64,000 bases of DNA from an uncultured Draconibacterium sp. (GTDB lineage Bacteria; Bacteroidota; Bacteroidia; Bacteroidales; Prolixibacteraceae), in NCBI RefSeq assembly GCF_963675585.1, contig NZ_OY776413.1:124001-188000 (forward strand). The letters run 5' to 3'. Made by a program: the position numbers and the translations under genes. The notes beneath the pieces are model-generated. The model did not search any database. It was not told the DNA's origin and saw only the letters and a program-made list of their open reading frames with translations. Of the stretch, positions 44,989 to 53,531 are shown one piece after another (the first letter of the stretch is position 1; each line of letters opens with the position of its first letter).

Positions 44989-45497
44989 ACCGGAAATTCG
45001 TTGACCAGCCTGCCATTCTCAATTGAAAATTTATTGTGCCCTAAAAATCCTTCAAACAATTCACCCGCTTGCTGTTGTTTTTCAGAAATGGGAGGGACAT
45101 AAATGGGCGTTGCACTCTTATCCTTATTCGAAGCAATGCCATAAATAGTTGAATAGGATCCCGATCCTCCACTTCTTGTTACCAAATACAATTCTTCAAA
45201 ACCATTGTTGTCTATATCAGCTAAAAATATACGTTCTACAGGATCGATTGTACCCAATTTATATACTTCATTCGCAGCTGCAAAATTTATTGTTTCTATT
45301 CGAACTTCGTTTAAACTTACACCAAACGAATGATCAATGTGTACCACAAACAACTTCCCCGATTTTGTTTCGAATTTTCTGCTGTCAATAGTTGTACTTC
45401 TGTTTTCACTTTTTTCAGTCTTCTTCGATGTGCCTGTGCAGGCAGAAAACAAAACAACTACAAGCAACAAAGTGTAAATTTTTAGGTAGGAGAACAT
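44871..45497 (-). CDS. Lipoprotein, possibly PliI-like lysozyme inhibitor
   Basis: A 208-residue lipoprotein; lipobox LFSAC follows MFSYLKIYTLLLVVV. The central region holds ERIFLADIDNNGFEELYLV and RSGGSGSYSTIYGIAS. The SGSYS loop recalls the SGSY motif of PliI-type inhibitors of invertebrate lysozyme, and similar Bacteroidota proteins carry that label, but the match is from memory and not certain. DxDNNG is calcium-loop-like. The start was placed at MFSYLK; eight codons upstream is another ATG. Confidence 0.65.
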   Translation of the reverse strand: MFSYLKIYTLLLVVVLFSACTGTSKKTEKSENRSTTIDSRKFETKSGKLFVVHIDHSFGVSLNEVRIETINFAAANEVYKLGTIDPVERIFLADIDNNGFEELYLVTRSGGSGSYSTIYGIASNKDKSATPIYVPPISEKQQQAGELFEGFLGHNKFSIENGRLVNEFPVYVEGDTNAKATGGLRKIKYKLVTGEAGWILNPGTKVDP

Positions 45498-45747
45498 ATC
45501 CAATTCTTTTATAATTTTCACTCAAAATAGTCAGATAAAAACAATTGGTGTTTATTCAATTCATTAAAAACTGTTAAATAGCCCCAATTTCAGAACTTTT
45601 CTGATTTTCAAAAGTTATACATACAAATTTCAGAGATTGTTCTTTTGTTTAACAAAAAACAAAAACAGCCATATTCTCCCCTGTTATTTTGTTATTCAGA
45701 AAAACAAAACAAGCTAAAACAGACGTACAATATTTAATTTCTATAAA

Positions 45748-46209
45748 ATGAAGAGCTTATCTTTTAAAACAAACAAGATGGTGGCCTTTCTGATTCTGTT
45801 ATTTGTTTCGGGAGCATTGTTTGCACAAGACTGGCAAAGCGATTTTGAAAAATCGAAACAACTCGCTGCAGCCGAAAACAAAACCATCATTCTGGTTTTT
45901 CAAGGTTCCGATTGGTGTGCCCCTTGTATGAAACTGGAAAAAGAAATCTGGCAATCAGATGAATTTAAAGCCTATGCAAAAAACCATTTCGTGATGCAAA
46001 AAGCCGACTTCCCCAGAAAAAAAGCAAACAAACTCGACGATGAACAAGACATACGCAACAAAGAACTGGCGGCAAAATACAACACCAAAGGTTATTTCCC
46101 CTTTGTGGCAATACTCGATAAAAATGGCAAGGTATTGGGTGAAACCGGCTATAAAAAAATGACCCCCAAAGAATACATCTATCACCTTGAATCGTTTATC
46201 TCCAAATGA
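45748..46209 (+). CDS. Exported thioredoxin-fold protein
   Basis: A 153-residue periplasmic thioredoxin-like protein. The signal sequence runs to about residue 26 (ALFAQ); Cys57 and Cys60 form the redox pair in SDWCAPCMKLE. GYFPFVAILDKNGKVLGETGY contains the cis-Pro loop (YFPF). Such proteins reduce or isomerise disulfides outside the cytoplasm. Its stop overlaps the start of apbE (ATGA), opening a four-gene cassette with DUF4266 and DUF3570 genes. Confidence 0.9.
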   Translation: MKSLSFKTNKMVAFLILLFVSGALFAQDWQSDFEKSKQLAAAENKTIILVFQGSDWCAPCMKLEKEIWQSDEFKAYAKNHFVMQKADFPRKKANKLDDEQDIRNKELAAKYNTKGYFPFVAILDKNGKVLGETGYKKMTPKEYIYHLESFISK

Positions 46210-47192
46210 CCAAATATCTGTCAGCCATATTATTTTTAATCCTGTTTGGGTTACAGAGCAGTGCACAACAGCCCTATAAACAAACGTTAAAATTAATGGG
46301 CAGCCGATTCGATATAACTGTTGTAGCAAACAACGAAACCGAGGCAAACCGGTATATCGACATGGCAGTTGCCGAAATTTCGCGCATCGAAAAGCTGATC
46401 TCATCGTGGGATGCTGCTTCCGAAACCTCAAAAATAAATGCCAACGCAGGAATTCAGCCGGTTCAGGTTTCAAACGAGTTATTTACTTTAATCGAGCGCG
46501 CCATTGGAATCTCAAAATTAACCGACGGCGCTTTTGACATCAGTTATGCTTCAATGGATCGGATCTGGAAATTTGATGGTAGTATGACTGAAATGCCATC
46601 AGCAGAAGAAATAAAAGAATCGGTGGCAAAAGTAGGTTATCAAAACATCGAAGTAAACAAAACCAACTCGAGTGTTTTCCTGAAAAAGACAGGGATGAAA
46701 ATTGGATTTGGAGCCATTGGGAAAGGATATGCAGCTGATAAAGCCAAAGCGCTTTTAATCCACGAAGGTGTTCAGGCCGGAATAATAAATGCATCGGGCG
46801 ACATGAATACCTGGGGGAAACAAACAAATGGAGAATACTGGAAGGTAGCCATTACCAATCCGATGAACAAAAACAAAGCTTTTGCATTATTGCCTTTAAA
46901 AGAGGGAGCGGTAGTAACTTCGGGGGATTACGAAAAGTATGTAAATTTTAACGGCACGCGATACACACACATTATCGATCCGCGAACGGGCTACCCTGCC
47001 ACGGGAATTATCAGTGCCACTGTTTTTGCACCGCAGGCCGAGCTCGCCGACGCACTTGCCACTTCCATTTTTGTGATGGGCATTGAAACCGGGATCGACC
47101 GCATTAACCAGCTCCCTAAAATTGAATGCATATTAATCGACGACAAAGGGAACATTCATAAATCAAACAACATTGAAATACAAACAGAATGA
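46206..47192 (+). CDS. apbE: FAD:protein FMN transferase
   Basis: A 328-residue ApbE-family enzyme with a signal peptide (to about residue 20, SSAQ). It transfers FMN from FAD to Thr/Ser of target proteins in the periplasm. Family blocks are MGSRFDI, GAIGKGYAADKA (178-189), INASGDMNTWG and THIIDPRTGYP, with ADALATSIFVMG near the end, which holds metal and FAD ligands. Targets could be NqrB/NqrC of this window or a flavoprotein of its own operon. Coupled to the thioredoxin gene by a four-base overlap. Confidence 0.93.
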   Translation: MTKYLSAILFLILFGLQSSAQQPYKQTLKLMGSRFDITVVANNETEANRYIDMAVAEISRIEKLISSWDAASETSKINANAGIQPVQVSNELFTLIERAIGISKLTDGAFDISYASMDRIWKFDGSMTEMPSAEEIKESVAKVGYQNIEVNKTNSSVFLKKTGMKIGFGAIGKGYAADKAKALLIHEGVQAGIINASGDMNTWGKQTNGEYWKVAITNPMNKNKAFALLPLKEGAVVTSGDYEKYVNFNGTRYTHIIDPRTGYPATGIISATVFAPQAELADALATSIFVMGIETGIDRINQLPKIECILIDDKGNIHKSNNIEIQTE

Positions 47193-47248
47193 ATCAATAT
47201 TCATCGAGAGATAGATCGAATGCAAATAAAATAAACAATTAGAATGAG

Positions 47249-47464
47249 ATGAAGAAGAAATTACTGCTACTTGCCGGGCTTGGACTTATTTTATTTAGTT
47301 CGTGCACGGTATTAAAAGAGTACGAAAAAGTGAACATCAACGACAAAGACATGGCGCTGAGCGATCGGAGCATCGACAAGTTTCAAACTACTTTTCAATC
47401 GTACCGCGAAGCAGCCTCGGGTGCTAACGGAGGAAAAACCGGAGGCGGTTGCGGTTGTAATTAA
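47249..47464 (+). CDS. DUF4266 small lipoprotein
   Basis: A 71-residue lipoprotein with lipobox FSSC. After acylation only about 50 residues remain: a charged region (NINDKDMALSDRSIDKF) and a glycine-rich tail ending GGGCGCN. That tail with two cysteines is the hallmark of DUF4266. It lies between apbE and the DUF3570 gene, the usual arrangement for the family. The function is unknown. The tail could bind metal or be a site of modification, but this is speculation. Confidence 0.88.
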   Translation: MKKKLLLLAGLGLILFSSCTVLKEYEKVNINDKDMALSDRSIDKFQTTFQSYREAASGANGGKTGGGCGCN

Positions 47465-47474
47465 AATAAACGAA

Positions 47475-48788
47475 ATGAAGATTCTATTAATTATACTACT
47501 TGTATTTTCAGTTAGCATTATACATGCCCAGGAAAAAGATGAATCGGGAACGTATAAAAAACGTGTGCTTGAAAGTACCGAAATTGATATGCTTTTAAAC
47601 TACTACCAGCAGGATGGTGAAAATGCAGCGGTTACCGGAGGGAAAGGAACGGAAGAGTTACAAGACGTATCCTCATCGCTGGTGATTGCCATTCCGTTAA
47701 ACGACGATGATGTACTAACGATAAACGGAAACATTTCGGCATACACATCCGCATCGTCGAGCAACATCGATCCATTCGACGGAAGTCATCCTGCCGATCC
47801 GTTTGTGGCCAGTAGCGGTGCCTCAGGCAACGACGTGTGGTCGAACGGAATTATAACGTTTAGCCACAGCTCCGACGATAGAAACCGGGTATGGTCGGCA
47901 GATGCTTCCTTTTCGCAGGAATTTGATTATGTTTCGCTTGGTTTTGGTGGAAGTTATGCCCTGCTTTTTAACGAAAAAAACACCGAAGTTAGTCTGCACG
48001 GGAATGTTTACATCGACAGCTGGAAACTTATATATCCACGCGAAATAAGGCCTTTTCAACAGGGTGGAAGCGGATTAAACGATCTACTTTTTCAACGAAA
48101 CGAAATTACCGGAAATCCGGATTACAATCCACAATTTACTGAAATCACTGACAAAGGAAGGAATTCCTATTCTGCCGGTCTAAATTTCTCGCAGGTGTTG
48201 TCGGCACGAATGCAGGGAATGATCTCGACGGATGTAATTTTACAAAATGGCCTTTTATCAACCCCTTTTCACCGGGTATATTTTAGCGATGTGGAAGATT
48301 CATTTATCGACAATTTTCATTTGGCCGATGCCATTGAACGCTTACCCGATTCGCGCCTGAAAATAGCAATTGGCGGGCGTTTAAATTATTTTGTAAACGA
48401 GCGTATTTCTGTTCGAACCTATTACCGCTATTATTTCGACGACTGGGGAATTACATCAAACACAGCCAGCATTGAACTGCCCATAAAAATTACAGATAAA
48501 TTCACCATTTACCCCTCATACCGTTACTACAATCAAACGGCAGCCGACTACTTTGCGCCCTACAACGAACATTTATCGAGCGAAAAATATTACACTTCCG
48601 ATTACGATCTATCGAAGTTTAATGCCAGTAATTATGGTTTTGGAATAAGTTACACCGATATTTTCACCAGTGGACACATCTGGAAATTTGGCTTAAAAAG
48701 TATCGATTTTAAATACAACAACTATTCGCGAAACTCGGCATTTAAAGCCAATATGTTTTCGCTAGGAGTGAAGTTTGTTATGGATTAA
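47475..48788 (+). CDS. DUF3570 outer-membrane beta-barrel protein
   Basis: A 437-residue outer-membrane protein. Signal peptide MKILLIILLVFSVSIIHAQ; the start codon at 47475 was preferred to an earlier in-frame ATG because it opens directly into the signal. The mature part starts with VLESTEIDMLLNYYQQDGENAAVTGG, typical of DUF3570, and continues as many amphipathic strands, ending LGVKFVMD. It is the last gene of the Trx-apbE-DUF4266-DUF3570 set. It may be the outer-membrane partner or channel of this redox module. Confidence 0.9.
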   Translation: MKILLIILLVFSVSIIHAQEKDESGTYKKRVLESTEIDMLLNYYQQDGENAAVTGGKGTEELQDVSSSLVIAIPLNDDDVLTINGNISAYTSASSSNIDPFDGSHPADPFVASSGASGNDVWSNGIITFSHSSDDRNRVWSADASFSQEFDYVSLGFGGSYALLFNEKNTEVSLHGNVYIDSWKLIYPREIRPFQQGGSGLNDLLFQRNEITGNPDYNPQFTEITDKGRNSYSAGLNFSQVLSARMQGMISTDVILQNGLLSTPFHRVYFSDVEDSFIDNFHLADAIERLPDSRLKIAIGGRLNYFVNERISVRTYYRYYFDDWGITSNTASIELPIKITDKFTIYPSYRYYNQTAADYFAPYNEHLSSEKYYTSDYDLSKFNASNYGFGISYTDIFTSGHIWKFGLKSIDFKYNNYSRNSAFKANMFSLGVKFVMD

Positions 48789-48804
48789 AGCATTGGAGTT
48801 CCCC

Positions 48805-48850
48805 AAAATCCGTCCCGTGCATTTCAATTTAGCAGGGAACGGATTTTTTT
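48805..48850 (+). terminator. Terminator of the Trx-apbE-DUF4266-DUF3570 operon
   Basis: AAAATCCGT-CCC pairs with GGG-A-ACGGATTTT across an 18-base loop, followed by a T run; 16 bp after the stop codon. Confidence 0.8.
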
Positions 48851-48866
48851 GTTTCAGAGATACTAT

Positions 48867-48901
48867 AAAAAAAGGGGCATCCGTCAACCGACAGACACCC
48901 C
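48867..48901 (-). terminator. Terminator of the DUF6261 gene
   Basis: A 12-bp stem with G-T pairs (GGGGTGTCTGTC with GACGGATGCCCC on the minus strand) and a GGTT loop, followed by seven T residues. Confidence 0.85.
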
Positions 48902-48929
48902 AAACATACAGTAATCTTAAAAATCAGGG

Positions 48930-49652
48930 TTAATCCCCTGCGTCCGGCTCCCCGCCTGTGTTATTTCGTTTTTTTACTACTTCGTTGTTTGCCTCAATAA
49001 GCTGGGCAATGGTACGGGCCAAAGCGCCATACATGGTATCGTTTAACTGGCTCATTACATTTAAATAAGGTACAAGCTGACCGTTAAGTAGCGTAACCAT
49101 TTCTTTTTTTACTTTCGTTGCATTTCCCAGTGTCCCCTCTTCTGCCTGTGCCGATTCGTAACTTAAGCGGGTGGCCTCGAAATTATCCTGAGCCAGTTGC
49201 AAGGCAGCAATGTATTCGGCACACTGTGGTACCAGGGCAATAGAGGCAAGTGCTTTTGGTTTTGCCAAATCGTCGAGCATGGAATGAACCAGTGAACTTT
49301 CGCGGGTATAACTTTCGTCTTTTATGGCGAGCCCGTAATGGTCAAAAATTTCGAGTAAACTTAGTGCTGCATTTCTGATCTCTTCGTCGGGGTGATGCGA
49401 GAAACTAAGCAGAAGGTAATAAAGACCTGTAATTTTTTCGTCGCGAATTTCGTCGTTGGCTTTTTGTTCGCTCTTTTCTTTTATGCGCCCGATTGCCGCC
49501 GATAAAAGAGCCGATTCTGCCTTTAGTGCTGTCATAATCTGCTCCAGACTCACATCGGTGTTTAAGGTAGTAGCATCGTAGCTCTGAATAATTTGGGTGC
49601 TGGTGCCGTCAACTTCCGTGTTGTAGCTTCTGATCATTAGTAATGGAATCAT
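48930..49652 (-). CDS. DUF6261 family protein
   Basis: A 240-residue all-helical cytoplasmic protein of a family restricted to Bacteroidota. Conserved-looking blocks are MTALKAESALLSAAIGRIKEK, DEIRNAALSLLEIFDHYG and LNDTMYGALARTIAQL. No catalytic motif is visible. The tail (NNTGGEPDAGD) is low-complexity. It has its own terminator. The start may be five codons later (MIRSYN). Upstream, beyond 180 bp, lies the 42-bp repeat array, which could belong to its 5' region. Confidence 0.78.
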   Translation of the reverse strand: MIPLLMIRSYNTEVDGTSTQIIQSYDATTLNTDVSLEQIMTALKAESALLSAAIGRIKEKSEQKANDEIRDEKITGLYYLLLSFSHHPDEEIRNAALSLLEIFDHYGLAIKDESYTRESSLVHSMLDDLAKPKALASIALVPQCAEYIAALQLAQDNFEATRLSYESAQAEEGTLGNATKVKKEMVTLLNGQLVPYLNVMSQLNDTMYGALARTIAQLIEANNEVVKKRNNTGGEPDAGD

Positions 49653-49833
49653 TTTTTAATTTTGTTTTGGGTTATAATGTGCACACGTAAACAGGATTTT
49701 TGTTTGTTTTTGGGTGCGTCAACATTTTGTTGATGATTCAATTTACAACAAATGATCGAAACAATTTTAATTCTTTTAAGATGTTGTTTAACATCCCATC
49801 TTTTATATTAGCAAAAATTGTCGGAAGAAATGA

Positions 49834-50167
49834 GCCGAACGGATCTCCCGCGAGCTTGTTGGTTTGCTACAATGCACTGAACTTTTGTTCCGACATGCTT
49901 TTGTCGGCGAACAATGGATCCACCGAAGTTCCCGACAGCTTTTTGTCCGGGAGCAATGCCTTCACCGAGCATCCCGACAACTCATTGTCCGCGACAATGG
50001 GGCCACTGACTTTCCCGACATGCTTTTGTCCACGAACAATGACCTGAACTTTTGTCCCAACATGCTTTTGTCAGCGAACAATGGATCCACCGAAGTTCCC
50101 GACAGCTTTTTGTTCGGGAGCAATACCTTCACCGAGCATCCCGACGCTTATTGTCAGTGAGCAATAG
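49834..50167. repeat. Tandem array of 42-bp hairpin-forming repeats (8 units)
   Basis: Units start at about 49834 (degenerate), 49876, 49918, 49960, 50001, 50043, 50085 and 50127; each is 41 or 42 bp and ends in a variant of GCGAACAATGG. Each contains CCCGACA, and most a following TGTC, able to form a small hairpin; the clearest is CCGACA-TGCTTT-TGTCGG. Units at 49876-50000 and 50043-50167 are near duplicates, giving a 167-bp higher-order repeat. No unique spacers separate the units, so it is not a CRISPR. Open frames crossing it are artefacts of the 42-bp period. Confidence 0.88.
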
Positions 50168-50331
50168 TCTGTTTTTAGAAATTATGTTTACTTTTAGTGA
50201 GCAAAACTGGATACACATTCAAAAACAAACTCAAATGCAATCAGAACATAAAACACAAAAGGTAGACCTACAACACCGTATAAGCGTACATATGGTAATT
50301 TTGGTAGACATATATACTAGTTACAGCACAT

Positions 50332-51162
50332 ATGAAAAAGACATCTGCAATAGCATTAATCGGAATTATTTTTATGGGATTATTTAGCTTTTTAAGAAAA
50401 GGGGGAAAGGTTGAGACAACTCCTATCTCTGCAATTTTGGGAATGGTACTTTTAGAAGAACCAAACTCAATGGAGATTAAAAATGTTATAGCCGAATTGA
50501 GAAATAAGTGGGAACTATATGTTGACGATACTGAATCTGATAATGAAACGTCAGTTCTTGTAATCAACGATTATAAAATTGCAATTGGGAATATGCCAAT
50601 GCCTATTCCAGGAGATGAAATTAAAGATAACGCAGAGTATAATTATTTCTGGAAAAATGGAGTCGAAGAAGCTCCAAAACATAAAGGACATATCATTCTT
50701 TCTTTAATGAATGGAGGAAAAAATCCTGTTCAAGAAAATATTTTGTATAGTAAAGTTGCTTCTTCAATTTTAAATAATAGCAAATCGATAGGTATTTACA
50801 TTGGTGGTCGTTCTTTGGTTCTAAAAAAGGAATTTTATAATTCAAACGTGGAAATTATGACCGAAAATGACCTTCCACTCTATAATTGGATTTATTTTGG
50901 ATTGAGAACAAGAAATGAAAAGCAATCTGTTTACACTTATGGCTTATCAGATTTTGGAAAGTCGGAAATGGAAATTATTGACTCGGAACATTCTCTTGAG
51001 GAATTGAACAGTATTATGTTTGATTTAGCTCACTACGTAATTGCTAATAATGTGATATTAAAACATGGTGAAACGATAGGAGTTTCAGCAGAACAAAAAC
51101 TAAAAATTACAGAATCAAAAGGTGTGTACCTTGATGGCAAAACTTTGAAAATTGAATATTAA
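50332..51162 (+). CDS. DUF4261 protein (cassette 1)
   Basis: A 276-residue protein. ISAILGMVLLEEPN at the N-terminus, VAIGNMP-like IAIGNMPMPIPGDEI in the middle, KHKGHIILSLMNGGK and IGIYIGGRSLVLKKEFY are the pattern of DUF4261, a family of unknown function found in bacteria and often in mobile contexts. A hydrophobic stretch at residues 6-20 could be a membrane anchor or just the first strand. The ATG lies 12 bp from the cassette edge GTTACAGCA, so the leader is almost absent, and an upstream promoter must be used. Confidence 0.78.
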   Translation: MKKTSAIALIGIIFMGLFSFLRKGGKVETTPISAILGMVLLEEPNSMEIKNVIAELRNKWELYVDDTESDNETSVLVINDYKIAIGNMPMPIPGDEIKDNAEYNYFWKNGVEEAPKHKGHIILSLMNGGKNPVQENILYSKVASSILNNSKSIGIYIGGRSLVLKKEFYNSNVEIMTENDLPLYNWIYFGLRTRNEKQSVYTYGLSDFGKSEMEIIDSEHSLEELNSIMFDLAHYVIANNVILKHGETIGVSAEQKLKITESKGVYLDGKTLKIEY

Positions 51163-51167
51163 ATACG

Positions 51168-51300
51168 TGCTGTAACAATGTATAAAAATAATAGCCGAGA
51201 TAGTAGTAAATTCAAGGGTTGTAGCCCGCTTCAACTTTCGTGTAACTTGACAGGAAAGTGCCACGCAGTCGGCTACTATTCCTATACTTAACGTTAGCAT
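51168..51300 (+). other. attC-like recombination site 1
   Basis: R'' TGCTGTAAC and R' GTTAGCAT flank a 133-bp imperfect palindrome. The inner arms pair over 19 positions (GTATAAAAATAATAGCCGA with TCGGCTACTATTCCTATAC, four A-C-type mismatches). The right arm carries two extra bases between core and arm, like the extrahelical bases that set strand choice in attC sites. The site lies 5 bp after the cassette 1 stop. Confidence 0.85.
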
Positions 51301-51332
51301 TCATTATAAGCCGTGTACAAACAGAATAGCAA

Positions 51333-51986
51333 ATGAAAAAAATATCTTTAGTAATTTTCGGGTTTATATTAGTCAATCTTTCTTACGGACAGACCCAAAA
51401 TAATTTCTATACTTCATTGATAGCTCAACTTGACACTATTCATCAAGAAGACCAAGAATGCCGTCTACGATTAGATGAATTGTTAAAAAAATCTCGTTCT
51501 GAATCTGAGAATGTGGAATTAATAACTCTGATTGAATTAATAGATGAAAAAGATTCATTAAACCTTCTAAAAATTGAGAGAATATTAGATGAATATGGCT
51601 GGTTAGGAGCAGATGTTATCGGAGAACAAGGAAACTCAACAATATTTCTTGTCATTCAACACTCTGACCTCGAAACTCAACTTAAATATTTACCGATGAT
51701 GCGAGAAGCTGTCAAAAAGGGGAATGCTAAAGGAAAAGACTTCGCACTATTAGTAGATAGAATAGAAATGAAACAAGGGAATAGACAGATTTATGGAAGT
51801 CAAATTAAAACAGATGGCAACGAATTTTATGTTTATCCAATAATTGACCCCGAAAAAGTAAATGAAAGACGTGCTGAAGTCGGACTTGAGCCAATTGAAG
51901 ATTATGTCAAAAATGTTGGTGTAACTTGGGATGTTGAAAAACACAAGGACAGAACGAAAAAAATAGAATCACAAAAAGAAGAATAA
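51333..51986 (+). CDS. DUF6624 exported protein (cassette 2)
   Basis: A 217-residue protein with a signal peptide (KKISLVIFGFILVNLSYGQ). The block YGWLGADVIGEQGNSTIFLV followed by IQHSDLETQLKYLPMMREA and ALLVDRIEMKQGNRQIYGSQI is the hallmark of DUF6624. The function is unknown; the length is usual. The start codon lies 40 bp from the cassette edge (GTTAGCAT at 51293). It is predicted to be periplasmic. Confidence 0.82.
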   Translation: MKKISLVIFGFILVNLSYGQTQNNFYTSLIAQLDTIHQEDQECRLRLDELLKKSRSESENVELITLIELIDEKDSLNLLKIERILDEYGWLGADVIGEQGNSTIFLVIQHSDLETQLKYLPMMREAVKKGNAKGKDFALLVDRIEMKQGNRQIYGSQIKTDGNEFYVYPIIDPEKVNERRAEVGLEPIEDYVKNVGVTWDVEKHKDRTKKIESQKEE

Positions 51987-51990
51987 CGAA

Positions 51991-52184
51991 ATGCTAACAT
52001 TTTGTATAGTGCATAGGGCGGTTCTACTGTATTTGAAACGTTTGCGCATTCTTCAACCCCGCCGAAGCGCAGCTTCGACGGGTTGTCAAATTGCAGGTGT
52101 CAAACCTGCGCTTCGGCTACTTAGCGGTTTGACAGAGAAATGCTTTCTAATGCCCTACGCACCATACAATTTACCGTTATGGGC
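51991..52184 (+). other. attC-like recombination site 2
   Basis: R'' ATGCTAAC and R' GTTATGGGC flank a 194-bp palindrome. The arms TTGTATAGTGCATAGGGC and GCCCTACGCACCATACAA pair at 16 of 18 positions. The right arm again has two more bases between arm and core. The loop holds a second palindrome (GAAGCGCAGCTTC). Confidence 0.88.
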
Positions 52185-52216
52185 AAGGTTGAAAAAAGCA
52201 CTACAATATCTAACTA

Positions 52217-53224
52217 ATGAAAAAAACTCAAATATTTTCTAAAAATCTTTCATCAGACCAAAAAGAATTGTTGAAAGAAATTGTTCCTTCATTTTTTGAT
52301 GAACAATTAGAGGATTTTAAGTTGACTTTGGAAGAAAAATGTGATACAAATATTCTCTATCACTACACTTCTATGAGTACTCTTCAAGCAATCTTAAATA
52401 GAGTTGAGACTGCAGAGAAAGATTCAAATTGTTTTATCTTAAGAGGTACAGATATTGAATACTTAAATGACAAAACTGAATTTATCCTTGCATCTCAAAT
52501 TTTGAGTGAGGAATTATGCAAATATGAAGACTCTCTTGAGAATAAAGAGAATAAGCATATTGCTAAAGTTTTGACTCCTGAGTATTTAAGAAATTTTTCA
52601 ACTTTTTTTGGTCATTCAACAGTTCCATTTGTCACTTCCTTTTCCGAAAATGCTAATAGTTTACCAATGTGGAATACTTATGGGAACAGTGGAAAAGGAG
52701 TTGCTATTGGAATTGAAAGGATTAGTTTTAAAGACTTTGATTATCAATTAAAGTCAAGCACTCCCACTTGGGTAAAATGCGCTTACGATTCAAAATTATT
52801 AACTGAGATTTTATCCCGAGCAGCTAAAGACATTTATAAAATGTTTGAAAAAACGAAAAGCGGTATAAAGTTTAACGGCTTTCCTAATACAAAATCAATT
52901 TCTGCATATTTCTGTTTACTTAAACATTTTGCTTTTGAATACGAACAAGAATGGAGATTAGTCAAAAGCTACGATGAAATAGAGGCTAAAAAAGAAATAA
53001 AATTCCATGAATCAAATGGATTATTAAAACCATATGTAGAACATAGTTTTCCTAAAAGCATATTAAAGGAAGTAATTATTGGGCCATCATCTGAAAAAGA
53101 AATTTCAAAAAAATCATTAATAATGAGTTTAAAGAGAGCTGGATATTTAACAAATGAAAAAGATTCAAATAAAGATTATTTTGTAAAAATATCAGACTCA
53201 AAAATACCGTATCGACGAATATGA
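52217..53224 (+). CDS. DUF2971 protein (cassette 3)
   Basis: A 335-residue cytoplasmic protein. ILYHYTSMSTLQAIL, FILRGTDIEYLND, FVTSFSENANSLPMWNTYG and GKGVAIGIE follow in the order typical of DUF2971, with a later FAFEYEQEWRLVK block. The family is frequent in cassettes and mobile islands; some members have been linked with phage defence, but I cannot support that here. The start is 41 bp from the cassette edge at 52176. The protein is complete. Confidence 0.85.
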   Translation: MKKTQIFSKNLSSDQKELLKEIVPSFFDEQLEDFKLTLEEKCDTNILYHYTSMSTLQAILNRVETAEKDSNCFILRGTDIEYLNDKTEFILASQILSEELCKYEDSLENKENKHIAKVLTPEYLRNFSTFFGHSTVPFVTSFSENANSLPMWNTYGNSGKGVAIGIERISFKDFDYQLKSSTPTWVKCAYDSKLLTEILSRAAKDIYKMFEKTKSGIKFNGFPNTKSISAYFCLLKHFAFEYEQEWRLVKSYDEIEAKKEIKFHESNGLLKPYVEHSFPKSILKEVIIGPSSEKEISKKSLIMSLKRAGYLTNEKDSNKDYFVKISDSKIPYRRI

Positions 53225-53257
53225 ATAATAAATTGAATTTGGAGAAAATAAAACCCA

Positions 53258-53451
53258 GCCCATAACAAAAGCTATATATAATGCGGGTTTCAGCGGGTAA
53301 TTCAACCGCAGTTCTCCGTTGCAACACCGCCAATTCGTCTTTGACGATTTGACGGAAAAAATGAAATTATGAATAAACGAATTGGCTCCGTGCGTAATTG
53401 AAAGTTCATCACTTTTAATCCCGCACTCCACTTACACCAACCGTTATGGCG
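53258..53451 (+). other. attC-like recombination site 3
   Basis: R'' GCCCATAAC and R' GTTATGGCG flank a 194-bp palindrome. The inner arms TGCGGG and CCCGCA pair; spacing to the core is 15 on the left and 17 on the right. The R''-side sequence (CATAACAAA...ATGCGGG) closely resembles that of site 4, suggesting a shared source array. Confidence 0.82.
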
Positions 53452-53519
53452 CATAGTAAAAAGAAGAAAAATCCTTAATAATATTTTGATTTAAGATGTC
53501 AAAATGTTCACAAACTTGT

Positions 53520-53527
53520 TAACTTTG
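53520..53527 (+). promoter_or_regulatory. Possible -7 element of the toxin-antitoxin cassette
   Basis: TAACTTTG matches TAnnTTTG, but it lies only 4 bp before the toxin ATG, which would give a leaderless transcript. No -33 TTTG lies at the right distance. Confidence 0.35.
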
Positions 53528-53531
53528 CAAA

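Noticed and set aside
49834-50167. CRISPR array
   Set aside because: Repeats are directly abutting and diverged, with no unique spacers, and no cas genes are in the window.
49700-50387. Three overlapping plus-strand frames of about 100 residues
   Set aside because: They read through the 42-bp hairpin array in different phases; composition is an artefact of the repeat and no start context or family pattern is seen.
51991-52242. 83-residue plus-strand frame
   Set aside because: It lies inside the second attC palindrome and its apparent start is part of the R'' box.
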